From a virus: a stretch of 34,280 nt of DNA. Under the pieces are notes generated by a model. It was not told where the DNA came from and ran no database searches. It saw nothing but the letters and a program-made list of their open reading frames with translations. The stretch is taken from positions 1 to 34,280 of the IMG/VR virus record IMGVR_UViG_3300037502_001710; one strand, given 5' to 3'. A program made the translations under genes and the position numbers. Every line of letters starts with the position of its first letter. The stretch's first letter is position 1. Below, piece by piece: positions 23,231 through 32,036 of the stretch.

Positions 23231-23653
23231 TCAGTTAGCGGACTTTGGAGCGAACGCTCCAGCCCATCGAATCGCCTTCTCATCAGCACCAGCCTTTGCA
23301 AGTTTCGCCTTTCGCTCTGCTGCTTCGATCTGGGCTGCGGTCAATTCCTTGCCAGCAGGTGCAGCGCTCAGTGGCTGCTCCTCGCCAAGCTTCCCCTCAA
23401 TCGCTGCAAGCTTCGCGGTCAGCTCATCCACCTGGGATTGCAGCTTCGCATTAGCTTCGCCAATTTCGCCATTGACGATCGACAGGCACTCCTGCATCGT
23501 CTTGCCTTCGAGGAACCACTTGGCACCCCGATCACCAAACGCAACCAAGAACGGTTGCGCAGCCTCAAGGCTCATCGCAGCGGGTGCAGGTGCCACAGGT
23601 GCGGCCTGTTCCTGCTGCTGAGTCTCGACAGCGTCCACCGCTGCTTCAGCCAT
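23231..23653 (-). CDS. Predicted scaffold protein from internal start (Nu3-like)
   Basis: Inside the protease gene, ATG 23653 (codon 222, MAEAAVDAVE) is preceded by GGAG with eight bases between, a better ribosome site than many normal starts in this genome. The product would be 140 residues of the linker, the PFLVAFG region and the coiled-coil. In lambda, scaffold Nu3 is made from an in-frame internal start within C, exactly the arrangement here. The product is predicted, not observed. Confidence 0.6.
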   Translation of the reverse strand: MAEAAVDAVETQQQEQAAPVAPAPAAMSLEAAQPFLVAFGDRGAKWFLEGKTMQECLSIVNGEIGEANAKLQSQVDELTAKLAAIEGKLGEEQPLSAAPAGKELTAAQIEAAERKAKLAKAGADEKAIRWAGAFAPKSAN

Positions 23654-24316
23654 AACGTTCTCTCCATAATGAAGCGACAGAAAGCCGAGTAGTCTTTCGA
23701 CTACTTCCTTTTTCGGAACGCCCGAAAAATGAGTCTCAATCAGCGAGCTGACAACAGGCGCCAAGTCTCGCTTGTCATAAAGATCAAAGAGCCCACCACG
23801 GGTCGCGGCTGGCTCATCAACAAAGTCAACAGCCCTCAGCCCTTTGATCCTCAAGGGGGCTTTTTCGCCTGGCTTGAGGGATTCCAAAGCGGCTAGCATC
23901 TCATCAGAAAAGTCAGCCACAATCGACAATCCAAACGTCTCCGAATCTTCTTGAGCGAGCTCCAGGAGGTACGCTCCCTGCTGGCCCTTCGGGCTGTTGT
24001 CACTGGCTGAAAGCATGGTGAAATCAGCGTAGACAGCGTTCCCCTCGACGCGGAAATTCCGTGCCCTTGCAACGGTGGTCCCGAGGCCATCGCTTGACAT
24101 GTGCGGGTGGGTCCAGCGTGCTTTGATCCCACGGGTTGCACCGTTGCCGATGTCAGCGACTTGCTGTAATGTGACAGCATCAACGACGATTGGGCGTGAA
24201 TCGTTTAGACTCCCTGCCTCGATCACCTTAGCTCGCTTGATGGTTCGGCCATCAACACCGCTCGCCGGTGCTTTGGCTGGCTGGCTACGAAACATCGTCT
24301 GGCGACTCGTTGCCAT
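23231..24316 (-). CDS. Prohead protease with C-terminal scaffold
   Basis: In this 361-residue protein, residues 1-180 are a capsid protease-like domain with H70-P-H72 in KARWTHPHMSSDGLG, S131 in ETFGLSIVAD and AVDFVDEPAATRGGLFD. This arrangement is that of the HK97/lambda-C-like serine prohead proteases. Residues 226-248 are a Gln/Ala/Pro linker, and 280-312 form a coiled-coil (VNGEIGEANAKLQSQVDELT...) typical of scaffolds. It starts inside the end of the portal gene. An internal start for the scaffold part is listed separately. Confidence 0.8.
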   Translation of the reverse strand: MATSRQTMFRSQPAKAPASGVDGRTIKRAKVIEAGSLNDSRPIVVDAVTLQQVADIGNGATRGIKARWTHPHMSSDGLGTTVARARNFRVEGNAVYADFTMLSASDNSPKGQQGAYLLELAQEDSETFGLSIVADFSDEMLAALESLKPGEKAPLRIKGLRAVDFVDEPAATRGGLFDLYDKRDLAPVVSSLIETHFSGVPKKEVVERLLGFLSLHYGENVMAEAAVDAVETQQQEQAAPVAPAPAAMSLEAAQPFLVAFGDRGAKWFLEGKTMQECLSIVNGEIGEANAKLQSQVDELTAKLAAIEGKLGEEQPLSAAPAGKELTAAQIEAAERKAKLAKAGADEKAIRWAGAFAPKSAN

Positions 24317-25727
24317 TGTCCTCTCCTTCTGTTTCGGTGGTCTCTTCCGGGACGTCTGGCTCAGCCATCACAGGGACAGTAACCAGCCCTTCGGTCGATT
24401 CGTCGAATCCGTACTGCGTGAGGTAGTCCCGCTCCTCGGCAAGCTTGCGGACAACGTCCCGCCAATCGTCGCCGTACTTTTCTCGGCGGATCTCTGAGCG
24501 AGTGCGTAGCTTGCCTTCAACGGCCATCAGATCGCCGGTGATTTCCTGCTCAGGATTCCAATAGGGCACGCCGGCTGGGATCCAATCCCAATAGATTTGA
24601 TCGATCTGCTGTACTCCCGCAGGCATGGAGAGGATCCCTGCCGCCATCCACTGCTGGATCTTCCAGACGGTGATCCGGTCCAGCATCTCTTTCAGGTCTT
24701 CTCGCTTCGACTTGCAAGCCTGCTGATACTGAATAAGAGCAGCGCGGGAACCAAAGAAATTGGTGTACGCTTCATCGTAGAACGACCAGGGAATATCCAA
24801 GCTCTTAAGTGCGGCTTGTAGGCTAAGCGTCAGGAACGCTTGAAACTCTGTTGACGGATGGCGAGACTCCAGGAACTCTGCTTTGTCGCCTGGGTCAAGT
24901 TCAAGCTTGACGGGACCACGGCCTAGATCGACCTTGTATTCATCGCCGTATAGCTCAGCGTCGTCATCGGCCATTTCGCGGGTGATCGCAAGGGCGAATA
25001 GTTGGGTGATCTTAGCCTTGGCCCGCGCGTAATCAGTCACCTCCAGGCTGTCCTGGAATGATGCAATCGCGGAGGTTAGCGGGCTGACGCCACGCACCTG
25101 GTCGAACGAGTCGAAGTAGGCAAGCTGAATGACATTGCCCGCGCTGATGTCTCGCTCAAAAGTGTATTGGCCATCTAGCGACCTAGACCACACAGCAACG
25201 CGGTTCATCGATCCGCCAGCACCAACCTTGATACCGTGGACCCAGTTATACATAGGGTCAACGCGGTTATCAGGTGATCGGACTCGATCGCCCTCGATCG
25301 CCTGAAGCCTGCCATCACGTAGCTTGACTAGAAAGACGTCGCCATCAAGCACCCTACGCATCTCAGCGAGGCGGACCATACGTCGCAGCGAGTGACGGCC
25401 TGCGATGTCGCAATTGATGGGGCGGTTGTACCAGTTCATTAACGCCTCAAGGCGCTCATTGAAAACTGGGTCGTCAGTGTTGGCCTGAAATGTGAACGTC
25501 GAAACGTAGTCCAGGTGCTTGCGGATTGCCCATGCCGCTACGCTAAAATTGCGATTAAGCTCCCTTGCTCCCTCGATAACCCTTCGTCGCTTCTGCGAAT
25601 CTAGCAAAGCATCGCTAGATTGGATCCGCGTCCCTGGGTCGCGACGCTGCTGGTTCGGTTCGGCTGCAATGTACCTCCCGAAACGTGAAAGCCAGTTTGT
25701 CGCGGCGCTGCGTGCTTCTTTAATCAT
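24285..25727 (-). CDS. Portal protein, lambda gpB-like
   Basis: This 480-residue protein sits between the gpW-like gene and the protease, as B does in lambda. It has the phage-portal pattern: an N-terminal NWLSRFGRYIAAE, a helix with FSVAAWAIRKHLDYV, GDVFLVKLRDGRLQAIEGDRVRSP, NVIQLAYFDSFDQVRGVSPLTSAI, and a clip/stem segment SFYDEAYTNFFGSRAALIQYQQACK. The C-terminus is an acidic tail (EETTETEGEDNGNES). It forms the dodecameric channel for DNA entry. Confidence 0.9.
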   Translation of the reverse strand: MIKEARSAATNWLSRFGRYIAAEPNQQRRDPGTRIQSSDALLDSQKRRRVIEGARELNRNFSVAAWAIRKHLDYVSTFTFQANTDDPVFNERLEALMNWYNRPINCDIAGRHSLRRMVRLAEMRRVLDGDVFLVKLRDGRLQAIEGDRVRSPDNRVDPMYNWVHGIKVGAGGSMNRVAVWSRSLDGQYTFERDISAGNVIQLAYFDSFDQVRGVSPLTSAIASFQDSLEVTDYARAKAKITQLFALAITREMADDDAELYGDEYKVDLGRGPVKLELDPGDKAEFLESRHPSTEFQAFLTLSLQAALKSLDIPWSFYDEAYTNFFGSRAALIQYQQACKSKREDLKEMLDRITVWKIQQWMAAGILSMPAGVQQIDQIYWDWIPAGVPYWNPEQEITGDLMAVEGKLRTRSEIRREKYGDDWRDVVRKLAEERDYLTQYGFDESTEGLVTVPVMAEPDVPEETTETEGEDNGNESPDDVS

Positions 25728-25965
25728 GAGCGTTCCCCAGATTAAAGTTGCTCATCCGCGATCTAGTGCGGCTATAGCGGGTGACTTCCTTCCGCCAATA
25801 CTGGAGCTCTTGCATCGCCTGCGAGCGGTCAAAATCGACGCTCGTTCCGTCAACGGAGACGCTGACGATCCCAGCGCCAGAGGCAATCTGGGTCTCCAGG
25901 GAATCTACCATTGATTTGGCGAATTCCAGTTTGCGATTACGCTCAGAAAAGTCTGCATTGCTCAT
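25720..25965 (-). CDS. gpW-like head completion protein
   Basis: This 81-residue protein lies between terminase and portal genes, the place of W in lambda. It has the expected helix-hairpin-helix: a long first helix (NRKLEFAKSMVDSLETQIASG), a two-stranded hairpin (IVSVSVDGTSVDFDRSQ) and a second helix (QELQYWRKEVTRYSRTRS). lambda gpW has the same order with VxxDGRRVEF in the hairpin. It would plug the portal and join to the tail connector. Confidence 0.75.
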   Translation of the reverse strand: MSNADFSERNRKLEFAKSMVDSLETQIASGAGIVSVSVDGTSVDFDRSQAMQELQYWRKEVTRYSRTRSRMSNFNLGNAHD

Positions 25966-26022
25966 GCAAACATAAAAGCAGAAAAGAGGCGATTTTCGCC
26001 CGAGTTACCTCACAGATTCTGA

Positions 26023-26238
26023 CTATTTTGGAGAGATTGGCCCAACTTCTCGCAGAATAGATGGCTGGTTACAGAATTTGCAGCTCACCCGGAATCGTCG
26101 GATCTCCTGATTCAGTTCAGGGTAGGTGGCGTGGTAGTGGGCTCCCTGCTGCTTTAGTAGTCCTCCACACTTACCACAGTGCGGGCAGCATGGAACTTCG
26201 TAGGAAACGGTGGGCGGCTTCTTCTTTGGCTGGTTCAT
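26023..26238 (-). CDS. Small zinc-ribbon protein between terminase and gpW
   Basis: This 71-residue protein starts at an ATGA overlap with the terminase stop. It has a Lys/Pro-rich start, PCCPHCGKCGG near residues 17-25 and CKFCNQP near 54-60, forming a CxxC...CxxC zinc site. Between them lies a polar helix (YPELNQEIRRFRV). Lambda has no gene here. It may help terminase, bind DNA, or be an unrelated passenger. Confidence 0.7.
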   Translation of the reverse strand: MNQPKKKPPTVSYEVPCCPHCGKCGGLLKQQGAHYHATYPELNQEIRRFRVSCKFCNQPSILREVGPISPK

Positions 26239-28391
26239 AAGTAGTCAACGCTCCCGCGATGTCTCCGTCTTGGTGCTTCCTGCTGTGGCTGCTGTGTCGG
26301 TGGTGGCTGCTCGCCTGTTGTCACTTGTGGCATCTGTGCGGTTGATCTACGTCGCTTCGGGCCCGCGTCGCTCGGCAATCTGCAGCCCTCCACCGAGGCA
26401 GCAACACAGCACCCAACCAAACAGTCTAGCCAGTGGTTGTCAGGTCGATCCGCTTTGATCTTCCATTCATCGACAGTTCTGCCGCGTCCCTCAGTTCGAA
26501 CCGGAAACTCTGCGCGTAGGTGCTTGGCGATCGTCTCATGCTCAATCCCGCTCGCCTGATACAGCGTGAGACTGCCAGGTGTACCAGGTTCGGTGGATAG
26601 CCTGGAGTGGAGGAACGATTTCCACCAATTGGCATCGAATAGAACGTGCCTGATTGGGCTGTCCTTTGCTCGATCGATTCGCCAATGTTGACCCACTGCC
26701 CTACCAAGCCGGCGGGTATGGTTTGCGTTCAGTGGCTCATTCGATGCACCGACCCCCTTGCCGTGCGATGGGTAGATCGATCCTTTGTGGGTTGATCGCT
26801 GGCAATGCTGATAGACGATGTTACGCGACAGCCCCCAGTTGGCATCGATCAGCATTCGATTGATCGCAAGCTCAAGCCCGTCCTCAGTCTTCCAGACGCG
26901 GCTAAATAGATCCTTCTCGATTGCCATCAGTGCTTTGGCAATCTTGGATTCCAATGATTCGCCAGGGAACTGCTTCGTAAAGTTGTTCCGAACTCCAGTC
27001 ATTCGGAAATTCGTCGTTCGCTGATTCGGCCAGGCTCCGTACTCAATCACGGTTCCGGTCATGTCGTGACGCCAGGCAGTGACAGCGTAGAAAAGGATCT
27101 CTTGCTGAACGTCTACCATCGCTACAAGCTTGCTAGTGTTCGCTGGTGCGATCCCCTTGGGAGTATGCCCCATCCGCTTAGCTAGTGCGGTTTCGCTCAA
27201 CATCGTATCATCAGCCCGCAATTCCATCGGCTGATTCTGATACTCCGCGAAAAATGCACCCTCATCGCGGAAGTAGAGGTTCATCGCGTTTTGAATCGCT
27301 GATAGCTCATCTTCATTGAAGCGATCTTCCCATGCTGCTCTGGCCCCCTTGTCCATCTCCGCCTGGTTGTCGCGATAGAACTCCGTGGCCTCGGTGGTAT
27401 CGGTGCCGTTACGGAAGCACGCTTCCCGGATCTCCTGATACCGTTGCCAGAGATCCATCTTTTCGGGCATGCCATAGAGCAACTGCGTTCTCTCGCCGTG
27501 CCACTCAGGAGAGACCTGGCGGTCAAGCGATTGGTCTGCCATGTCGCCACGCTGAATAACGGTGCATGGCATCACACCAGCGATCTTCACACCAGGACCA
27601 GCGAGGCCCAATATGTCGCCGTTGACGATTGCTAAGCGATCATCGTTCTGGGTTCCGCTCTTAGCCGATTCCCGCGTCTGTGGGTCATCCAGGATCACGT
27701 AATCAGGGCGGATGACCTCGCCATCTGGTGTCGTCTCCTGCTGTCCTCGAATATCCCCAGTGATACCGCAGACGGACACCAGTGAGCCTGATGCCTGGCT
27801 ACCCTCGATCGTCGGCAGCATGATGTTATCGGCCAGCCATCGAATCGCGGTATTCTTCCCGCGGTACGTCTGCGAATTCGCCCGGGCTGGCTTGCCATCT
27901 AGCAGGACGATCGGATAGCAGACTTCGGGAAAGTCAGCCAGTAGCAACGGGTTAAACCGCAGTTCAGATTTGATCCCGTTCAAAAGCTTCTGTGCCTTTG
28001 GCTCAGTGGCACCAACTAGGCAGACCCAGCGACGGAACCCACAAAGCAAAGCCCATGTAGCGGCGGTGATAGCAATGGTGGTTTTGCCGGAACCGCGGGG
28101 CATCGCCATCGCAAAGAGGCCACCAGCCTTGACTGTGGTTTCGATCCGCTCCAATACTCGCAAGTGGTCATCAGACCAACCAAGGTGGAACGCTGATGGG
28201 CGATAAATCTCGCAGTAAGCGCGTAGGCTGTCCATTGCCTCCTGCCTGCGGACTGGATCGCCAATGGGCGGAATCTCGCCAATATCCGCAGCGGCTTTAG
28301 CCTGCTGACGCATCCGCTCCGCCATCTTCTCACGGTGGACGCGGTACTGCTCGGCAAGCTTATCCTTGCGGTTGTCACTCATCGTCGCCAT
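26235..28391 (-). CDS. Terminase large subunit, GpA-like
   Basis: This 718-residue protein has Walker A PRGSGKTT (98-105) and Walker B YVILDDPQ (D235-D236) for the packaging motor. Nuclease-domain acidic residues appear in MVDVQQEILFYAV, RMLIDANWGL and HWLDCLVGCCVA in the C-terminal half. The order, length and the gpW-portal neighbours match lambda A-type terminases. The C-terminus is a Gln/Pro/Arg-rich tail (QQPQQEAPRRRH). Two in-frame starts are possible (28391 or 28382); both overlap the preceding gene. No small subunit gene was found next to it. Confidence 0.92.
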   Translation of the reverse strand: MATMSDNRKDKLAEQYRVHREKMAERMRQQAKAAADIGEIPPIGDPVRRQEAMDSLRAYCEIYRPSAFHLGWSDDHLRVLERIETTVKAGGLFAMAMPRGSGKTTIAITAATWALLCGFRRWVCLVGATEPKAQKLLNGIKSELRFNPLLLADFPEVCYPIVLLDGKPARANSQTYRGKNTAIRWLADNIMLPTIEGSQASGSLVSVCGITGDIRGQQETTPDGEVIRPDYVILDDPQTRESAKSGTQNDDRLAIVNGDILGLAGPGVKIAGVMPCTVIQRGDMADQSLDRQVSPEWHGERTQLLYGMPEKMDLWQRYQEIREACFRNGTDTTEATEFYRDNQAEMDKGARAAWEDRFNEDELSAIQNAMNLYFRDEGAFFAEYQNQPMELRADDTMLSETALAKRMGHTPKGIAPANTSKLVAMVDVQQEILFYAVTAWRHDMTGTVIEYGAWPNQRTTNFRMTGVRNNFTKQFPGESLESKIAKALMAIEKDLFSRVWKTEDGLELAINRMLIDANWGLSRNIVYQHCQRSTHKGSIYPSHGKGVGASNEPLNANHTRRLGRAVGQHWRIDRAKDSPIRHVLFDANWWKSFLHSRLSTEPGTPGSLTLYQASGIEHETIAKHLRAEFPVRTEGRGRTVDEWKIKADRPDNHWLDCLVGCCVAASVEGCRLPSDAGPKRRRSTAQMPQVTTGEQPPPTQQPQQEAPRRRHRGSVDYL

Positions 28392-30063
28392 AGATTGATC
28401 CCAGCTCCACTGGGTCGCCGGTCACGGTATCGGGCAGATTGACGTACCAAGCCTTATTTTCAGCGGCGCCTCGATAGACTTTGTAGCGGCAGCCAGGGAA
28501 CAGGTTGGTGAACTGTGCAACACCGTTTGCGTCGCTTGTCACGGTTCGCAGTCGGTTATCCAGTGCCAAACCTACCGATCCCTGAGCGAGACCGACCAGT
28601 TGCATGGTGATCGATACGCCAGCCTCGACAACTCCCAGGTGGCTGTAGCAGGTGTAGTAGCCTGTGATCTGTGTCGCTGGGCTTGGCGTGATGCTGATCG
28701 CTGTCAGGCTGTAGCTAACGGTCTCATCATCATCGACCACCAGAGACGCACCGGCAAAGGTGGCATTTGGCGAGGTGATGGCAACGGTCCATGCTCCATC
28801 GTCGATGTTGAACGTGACTTGGCCTGATGCGTTGGTAGATCCAACGTAGGTTTCGGCAGCCTTGGTTAGACGTACACTGGCACCTTCAACTGGCGATGCC
28901 GAGAGCGTCACAGTGACAACCACGGTACGGGCTCCCGTTCCGGTTCCACCTCCACCTCCACCAGTTGGAGCATTCTGTAAAGCGGATGTAGAGAAGCGAG
29001 CATTGGCGGTCCCGTCGTTGACGATCATCGTTGTCAGATCGACCAACTGAGTGAGCCCACCTACAGCCGTTGCAATCTCAGTTGCTGCCGATGCTGCCAG
29101 TGCATTAGAGTCGATCGCACCTGCGGAAAAATGGGTGTTGTCAATGACGGCTGGCTGTAGTTCGTGGATGTCGGCGGCTACATGGTTCGAGCCGGTAACC
29201 TGGACAGTGCGATTGCTATTGGCAGCGATCAAAACGGAATCGAGGTAGCCAGCCCTTGTCGCGGTCCAATTGGTCGCCAGTGCTGCGTTGTCGGTTCCAC
29301 GCATGTCGGTGTTAGTGGTCGTGGTATCGACCAGCGTGACGCGGGAGATGTGACCAGATCCATTAATTCCAAGCGCGGCAAAGTTCGACGGAAACGCCTG
29401 AGTCAGTGCGTACCCTGTCTTGTCGTTATTGGCTCCGACAGTTACCGCTCCGCCAGCAGTGATCGCCAATGCGGCAAAGTTCGATGGAAACGCTTGAGTC
29501 AGTGCGTACCCTATCTTGTCGTTATTCGTTCCGACCGTCACTGGACTTGTTACGCTGTTGACTGATCCGGCAACATTACCACCAACATTGCCAGTCACGC
29601 TGCCAACGGAACCAGTGACGCTACCAACGGAACCAGATAGATTGCCCGTAATGTTTCCGGTGATGTTGATCGTTGCGGATGATGGCAAGGCAACCGCATC
29701 TGTGACAGCCTTGATCGTGGTCCCGCTTAGATTCTGGGTCGATGACGCGTTGGCGATCTTGCTCTGATCGGTTCCAGCGTAGCCGAAGGTGGCGGAGGCG
29801 CTGAATACTACCTGGGCAGACGCGGAATAGTAGTCAGTTTTGTAGGCTACTACTCTTATCGTCTCGCAATCAGTCTCTCCCTGAGTCGGAACGTAGGACC
29901 ACTCACCACGATTTACTGCTGTGGTTCCTGCACCAGCGGACCAGGATCCACCATCCTTTGAGACTTCTATCGACACGCTGGTTGTCTCTAGCGTTCCGTC
30001 GCTGATCTTAACCACTCTACCAAGCAAGATCGGTCTCGGTGTTGCGTTGTTTCGTGCGTACAT
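28375..30063 (-). CDS. Tail fibre-like protein with Gly-Ser-Val repeats
   Basis: This 562-residue protein has beta-rich domains of different styles in order: an N-terminal Ig-like region (1-100), a Ser/Val/Gly repeat region with SVGSVTGSVGSVTGNVGG near residue 140, a tandem repeat near 175-230 (listed separately), a coiled region, and a C-terminal carboxypeptidase-regulatory-like or Ig-like pair (about 375-550). A GGGGGG run links them. This is the layout of receptor-binding fibres. It lies upstream of terminase, not with the tail genes. Confidence 0.75.
   Translation of the reverse strand: MYARNNATPRPILLGRVVKISDGTLETTSVSIEVSKDGGSWSAGAGTTAVNRGEWSYVPTQGETDCETIRVVAYKTDYYSASAQVVFSASATFGYAGTDQSKIANASSTQNLSGTTIKAVTDAVALPSSATINITGNITGNLSGSVGSVTGSVGSVTGNVGGNVAGSVNSVTSPVTVGTNNDKIGYALTQAFPSNFAALAITAGGAVTVGANNDKTGYALTQAFPSNFAALGINGSGHISRVTLVDTTTTNTDMRGTDNAALATNWTATRAGYLDSVLIAANSNRTVQVTGSNHVAADIHELQPAVIDNTHFSAGAIDSNALAASAATEIATAVGGLTQLVDLTTMIVNDGTANARFSTSALQNAPTGGGGGGTGTGARTVVVTVTLSASPVEGASVRLTKAAETYVGSTNASGQVTFNIDDGAWTVAITSPNATFAGASLVVDDDETVSYSLTAISITPSPATQITGYYTCYSHLGVVEAGVSITMQLVGLAQGSVGLALDNRLRTVTSDANGVAQFTNLFPGCRYKVYRGAAENKAWYVNLPDTVTGDPVELGSIYGDDE
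29375..29541 (-). repeat. Two-copy tandem repeat of 96 bp inside the fibre gene
   Basis: The 71-bp core at 29375-29445 is repeated at 29471-29541 with only a few changes, giving a 96-bp period (32 residues). Both copies encode NNDKxGYALTQAFPSNFAAL, which would be tandem copies of one structural module. The high identity suggests recent duplication. Confidence 0.8.
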
Positions 30064-30843
30064 TTAGCGAAGTCCTCCACCAATCAAGGTTGGTCGCCGT
30101 ACTGCCCATGCCGAGCGAAATGCTGGTGCGGCCTGTTGCTGTGCCATAACTCTCGGCGTTATCGGATAGTAAATCTTGCTTGGGTCATCGGTAACCGTTG
30201 TCCCCGTGACGATTAGATTGTTGACGCCAACAATATCTAGCTCTGGATCTCCGCCAACGAGCGGGTAGTAGTTCACCAGAGATTTTGGAAGGACCATCTC
30301 CGGTATCGCACCATCGTAGAGCGATTCTACGTCAGAAAGAGAAAGCTCAACATCCCATTGCGCCCAGTGCGCAATCTCGCCGTCAAGACGCTGGTCGTAA
30401 ACTCCGCGAAGGTTTCTCGCACCCAACGAAATAGGTCGTGCAAAAGTGATTGCCGCAGTACCTATGGCGTTGCTCGAAAAAGTCAGCGTTTGTTCTGTGC
30501 CATCAAGATAAAGTCGTGTAGTTGCTGCATTCCGAACTGCTACAAAATGATGCCACGCACCATCGTTGAAGCCAGTCGAGGCGACATAGCCGATGTCAAT
30601 TCTTCCGCCGTTGTCCCGAACCTGAAAAGCCACCGAGCCATTCGTGGTTGTTGTTCCGTTCTGTGAATTTAAGTATAGAGCAACGATGCCAGCGGTCCCG
30701 GTTTCAACCACGCCCCACCCGCAGCTAAGTGTGGTAGAGGAAGTTTTTATCCAACAGGAAATCGTACCTGTTTCAAGAGACCCACCACTAAAGGCAGACC
30801 CTTGCAGCAGTCGATCGCTTGTTCCGTTGAATTCCCTTGCCAC
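30064..30843 (-). CDS. LamG/concanavalin-like adhesin protein
   Basis: This 259-residue protein has the LamG-type pattern: FNGTSDRLLQG at the start, GTISCWIKTSS, a middle strand pair, DGAWHHFVAVRNAATTRLYLDGTEQ near residues 92-116, then GEIAHWAQWDVELSLSDVESLYDG. These are core strands of a carbohydrate-binding jelly roll. It probably binds surface glycans. The C-terminus is a short arginine-rich tail. The stop is one base from the fibre start. Confidence 0.78.
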   Translation of the reverse strand: MAREFNGTSDRLLQGSAFSGGSLETGTISCWIKTSSTTLSCGWGVVETGTAGIVALYLNSQNGTTTTNGSVAFQVRDNGGRIDIGYVASTGFNDGAWHHFVAVRNAATTRLYLDGTEQTLTFSSNAIGTAAITFARPISLGARNLRGVYDQRLDGEIAHWAQWDVELSLSDVESLYDGAIPEMVLPKSLVNYYPLVGGDPELDIVGVNNLIVTGTTVTDDPSKIYYPITPRVMAQQQAAPAFRSAWAVRRPTLIGGGLR

Positions 30844-31343
30844 TACACTTCCTCTCGGATCACCACCAACAACACTCTTGCATCTCCGGTTGCTGTGTCG
30901 TTCGTCGAATCGTCCGCGTCTCTCTCAAGTTTGATGCGAACGTAATCCCCTGCGGCAACAGAATCCTTATTGGATAGGGTTATCGTAAGCTGCCCTAAAT
31001 AACCCGCCGTCGCAGGAACCGTCTGGTCGCCACTGTTAGCGGAATCGAAGGAAGATGCAGAGTCGAGGTCTACGGCATCTGCTGCCGTGATCGCCTCGAC
31101 AAGAACATCGAAATCTACGCTTCCGCTAGTGGCAGAGGCCATCATGTAAAAAATATCAGCCTTGAGCGTACCAGATCCGGTGTATGTCGCTGGCATCTCA
31201 AACGGCAGGCTGATTGCTGCTTCGACGGCTGTATCGTCGTAGGCAAGAAAAGGCCGATCCTGCAAAACTCGCCTCGCACATCCGGCCGTAGCAGGAATCA
31301 TAAACGATTGGGCGGGCAGGTTGATCTCGAAGTTATTCGCCAC
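30843..31343 (-). CDS. Putative virion beta-sandwich protein
   Basis: This 166-residue protein starts with MANNFEINLP. It has a beta-sandwich pattern (AAISLPFEMPATYTGSGTLKADIFYMMAS; LGQLTITLSNKDSVAAGDYVRIKLERD) like head-fibre or tail-fibre accessory proteins. Its stop overlaps the LamG start by one base. Role inferred from neighbours. Confidence 0.65.
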   Translation of the reverse strand: MANNFEINLPAQSFMIPATAGCARRVLQDRPFLAYDDTAVEAAISLPFEMPATYTGSGTLKADIFYMMASATSGSVDFDVLVEAITAADAVDLDSASSFDSANSGDQTVPATAGYLGQLTITLSNKDSVAAGDYVRIKLERDADDSTNDTATGDARVLLVVIREEV

Positions 31344-31782
31344 TTGGCACCTCGCCTCTCAAGATCCTTTGCACTTCAGCCTCTGTAAATTCTTGCGGCA
31401 TCGTCATGCCTAAGTATTCAATAGCTTCATAGACTTCGGAACCATCGACAAAAGGCATTGGCGTGACGATAGTTTGTAGTTTTGACCGAAGAAGAATCAC
31501 CAGTGGATCAAAGCTAGTTTGCACCGCGACGACTTGCGAGGAAGTAAGCAGGCTCAATAGTTCAAACGGATATAGCTCAGTTCGTGGCTGTGGTGCGTCA
31601 ACGATGTCTCGCTCTTCCTGGGTCATTGGCAACACGGAGTCACCAACGATCTTCCAGTATTTCCAAGGCACGCCTGCAACGCTTGATAGATCGGGATTGA
31701 TAATCCAATCCGCCAAAGGGTACTCTGGAGTATTGACCGATCGCTTGTACTCCCGGCTCAGCCGGTTGATAACGTCTGCCAT
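31333..31782 (-). CDS. Hypothetical tail/fibre-region protein
   Basis: I chose ATG 31782, with GGAG about six bases upstream; the open frame extends further without a ribosome site. The 149-residue protein contains YPLADWIINPDLSSV and VPWKYWKIVGDSVLPM, sequence typical of small virion-associated proteins. It has a C-terminal helix (TEAEVQRILRGEV). Function not known. Confidence 0.65.
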   Translation of the reverse strand: MADVINRLSREYKRSVNTPEYPLADWIINPDLSSVAGVPWKYWKIVGDSVLPMTQEERDIVDAPQPRTELYPFELLSLLTSSQVVAVQTSFDPLVILLRSKLQTIVTPMPFVDGSEVYEAIEYLGMTMPQEFTEAEVQRILRGEVPSGE

Positions 31783-31784
31783 CT

Positions 31785-32036
31785 TTACTCCGCCTTCGGA
31801 TGCAGTTGGTTGACTCTTTCTTCCAACCTGGCGACCGATTGATTTAGCTTCAGCCGATCCTCGTAGCATTCGTCAGACTGTTGAGCGCACTTCTCCAAGT
31901 CCTTCCGCATGTCCTCGATCTGCTTCGCGTTGCGTGTCTCCTGATGCTTCCAGAGTGCAGCAACAGCCCCGGCCATCGCAGCGACAACGGGACCAACGTA
32001 TAAAGCGATTTCGCTTGCCATGCTTTTGCTGCTCAT
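31785..32036 (-). CDS. Small membrane coiled-coil protein (holin-like or lysis accessory)
   Basis: This 83-residue protein starts at an ATGA overlap with the peptidase stop. Residues about 9-28 (IALYVGPVVAAMAGAVAALW) are one transmembrane segment, followed by a charged coiled-coil (residues 38-80, MRKDLEKCAQQSDECYEDRLKL...). One transmembrane segment with a long coiled-coil tail resembles small phage lysis proteins, such as XhlA-like or antiholin partners, although in XhlA the order is reversed. Its place after a peptidase gene supports a lysis role. Confidence 0.55.
   Translation of the reverse strand: MSSKSMASEIALYVGPVVAAMAGAVAALWKHQETRNAKQIEDMRKDLEKCAQQSDECYEDRLKLNQSVARLEERVNQLHPKAE

Noticed and set aside
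22237-23238. A 333-codon + strand open frame opposite the capsid gene
   Set aside because: It is fully antisense to the capsid gene, has no ribosome site and no recognisable protein pattern; the capsid frame explains the open frame.
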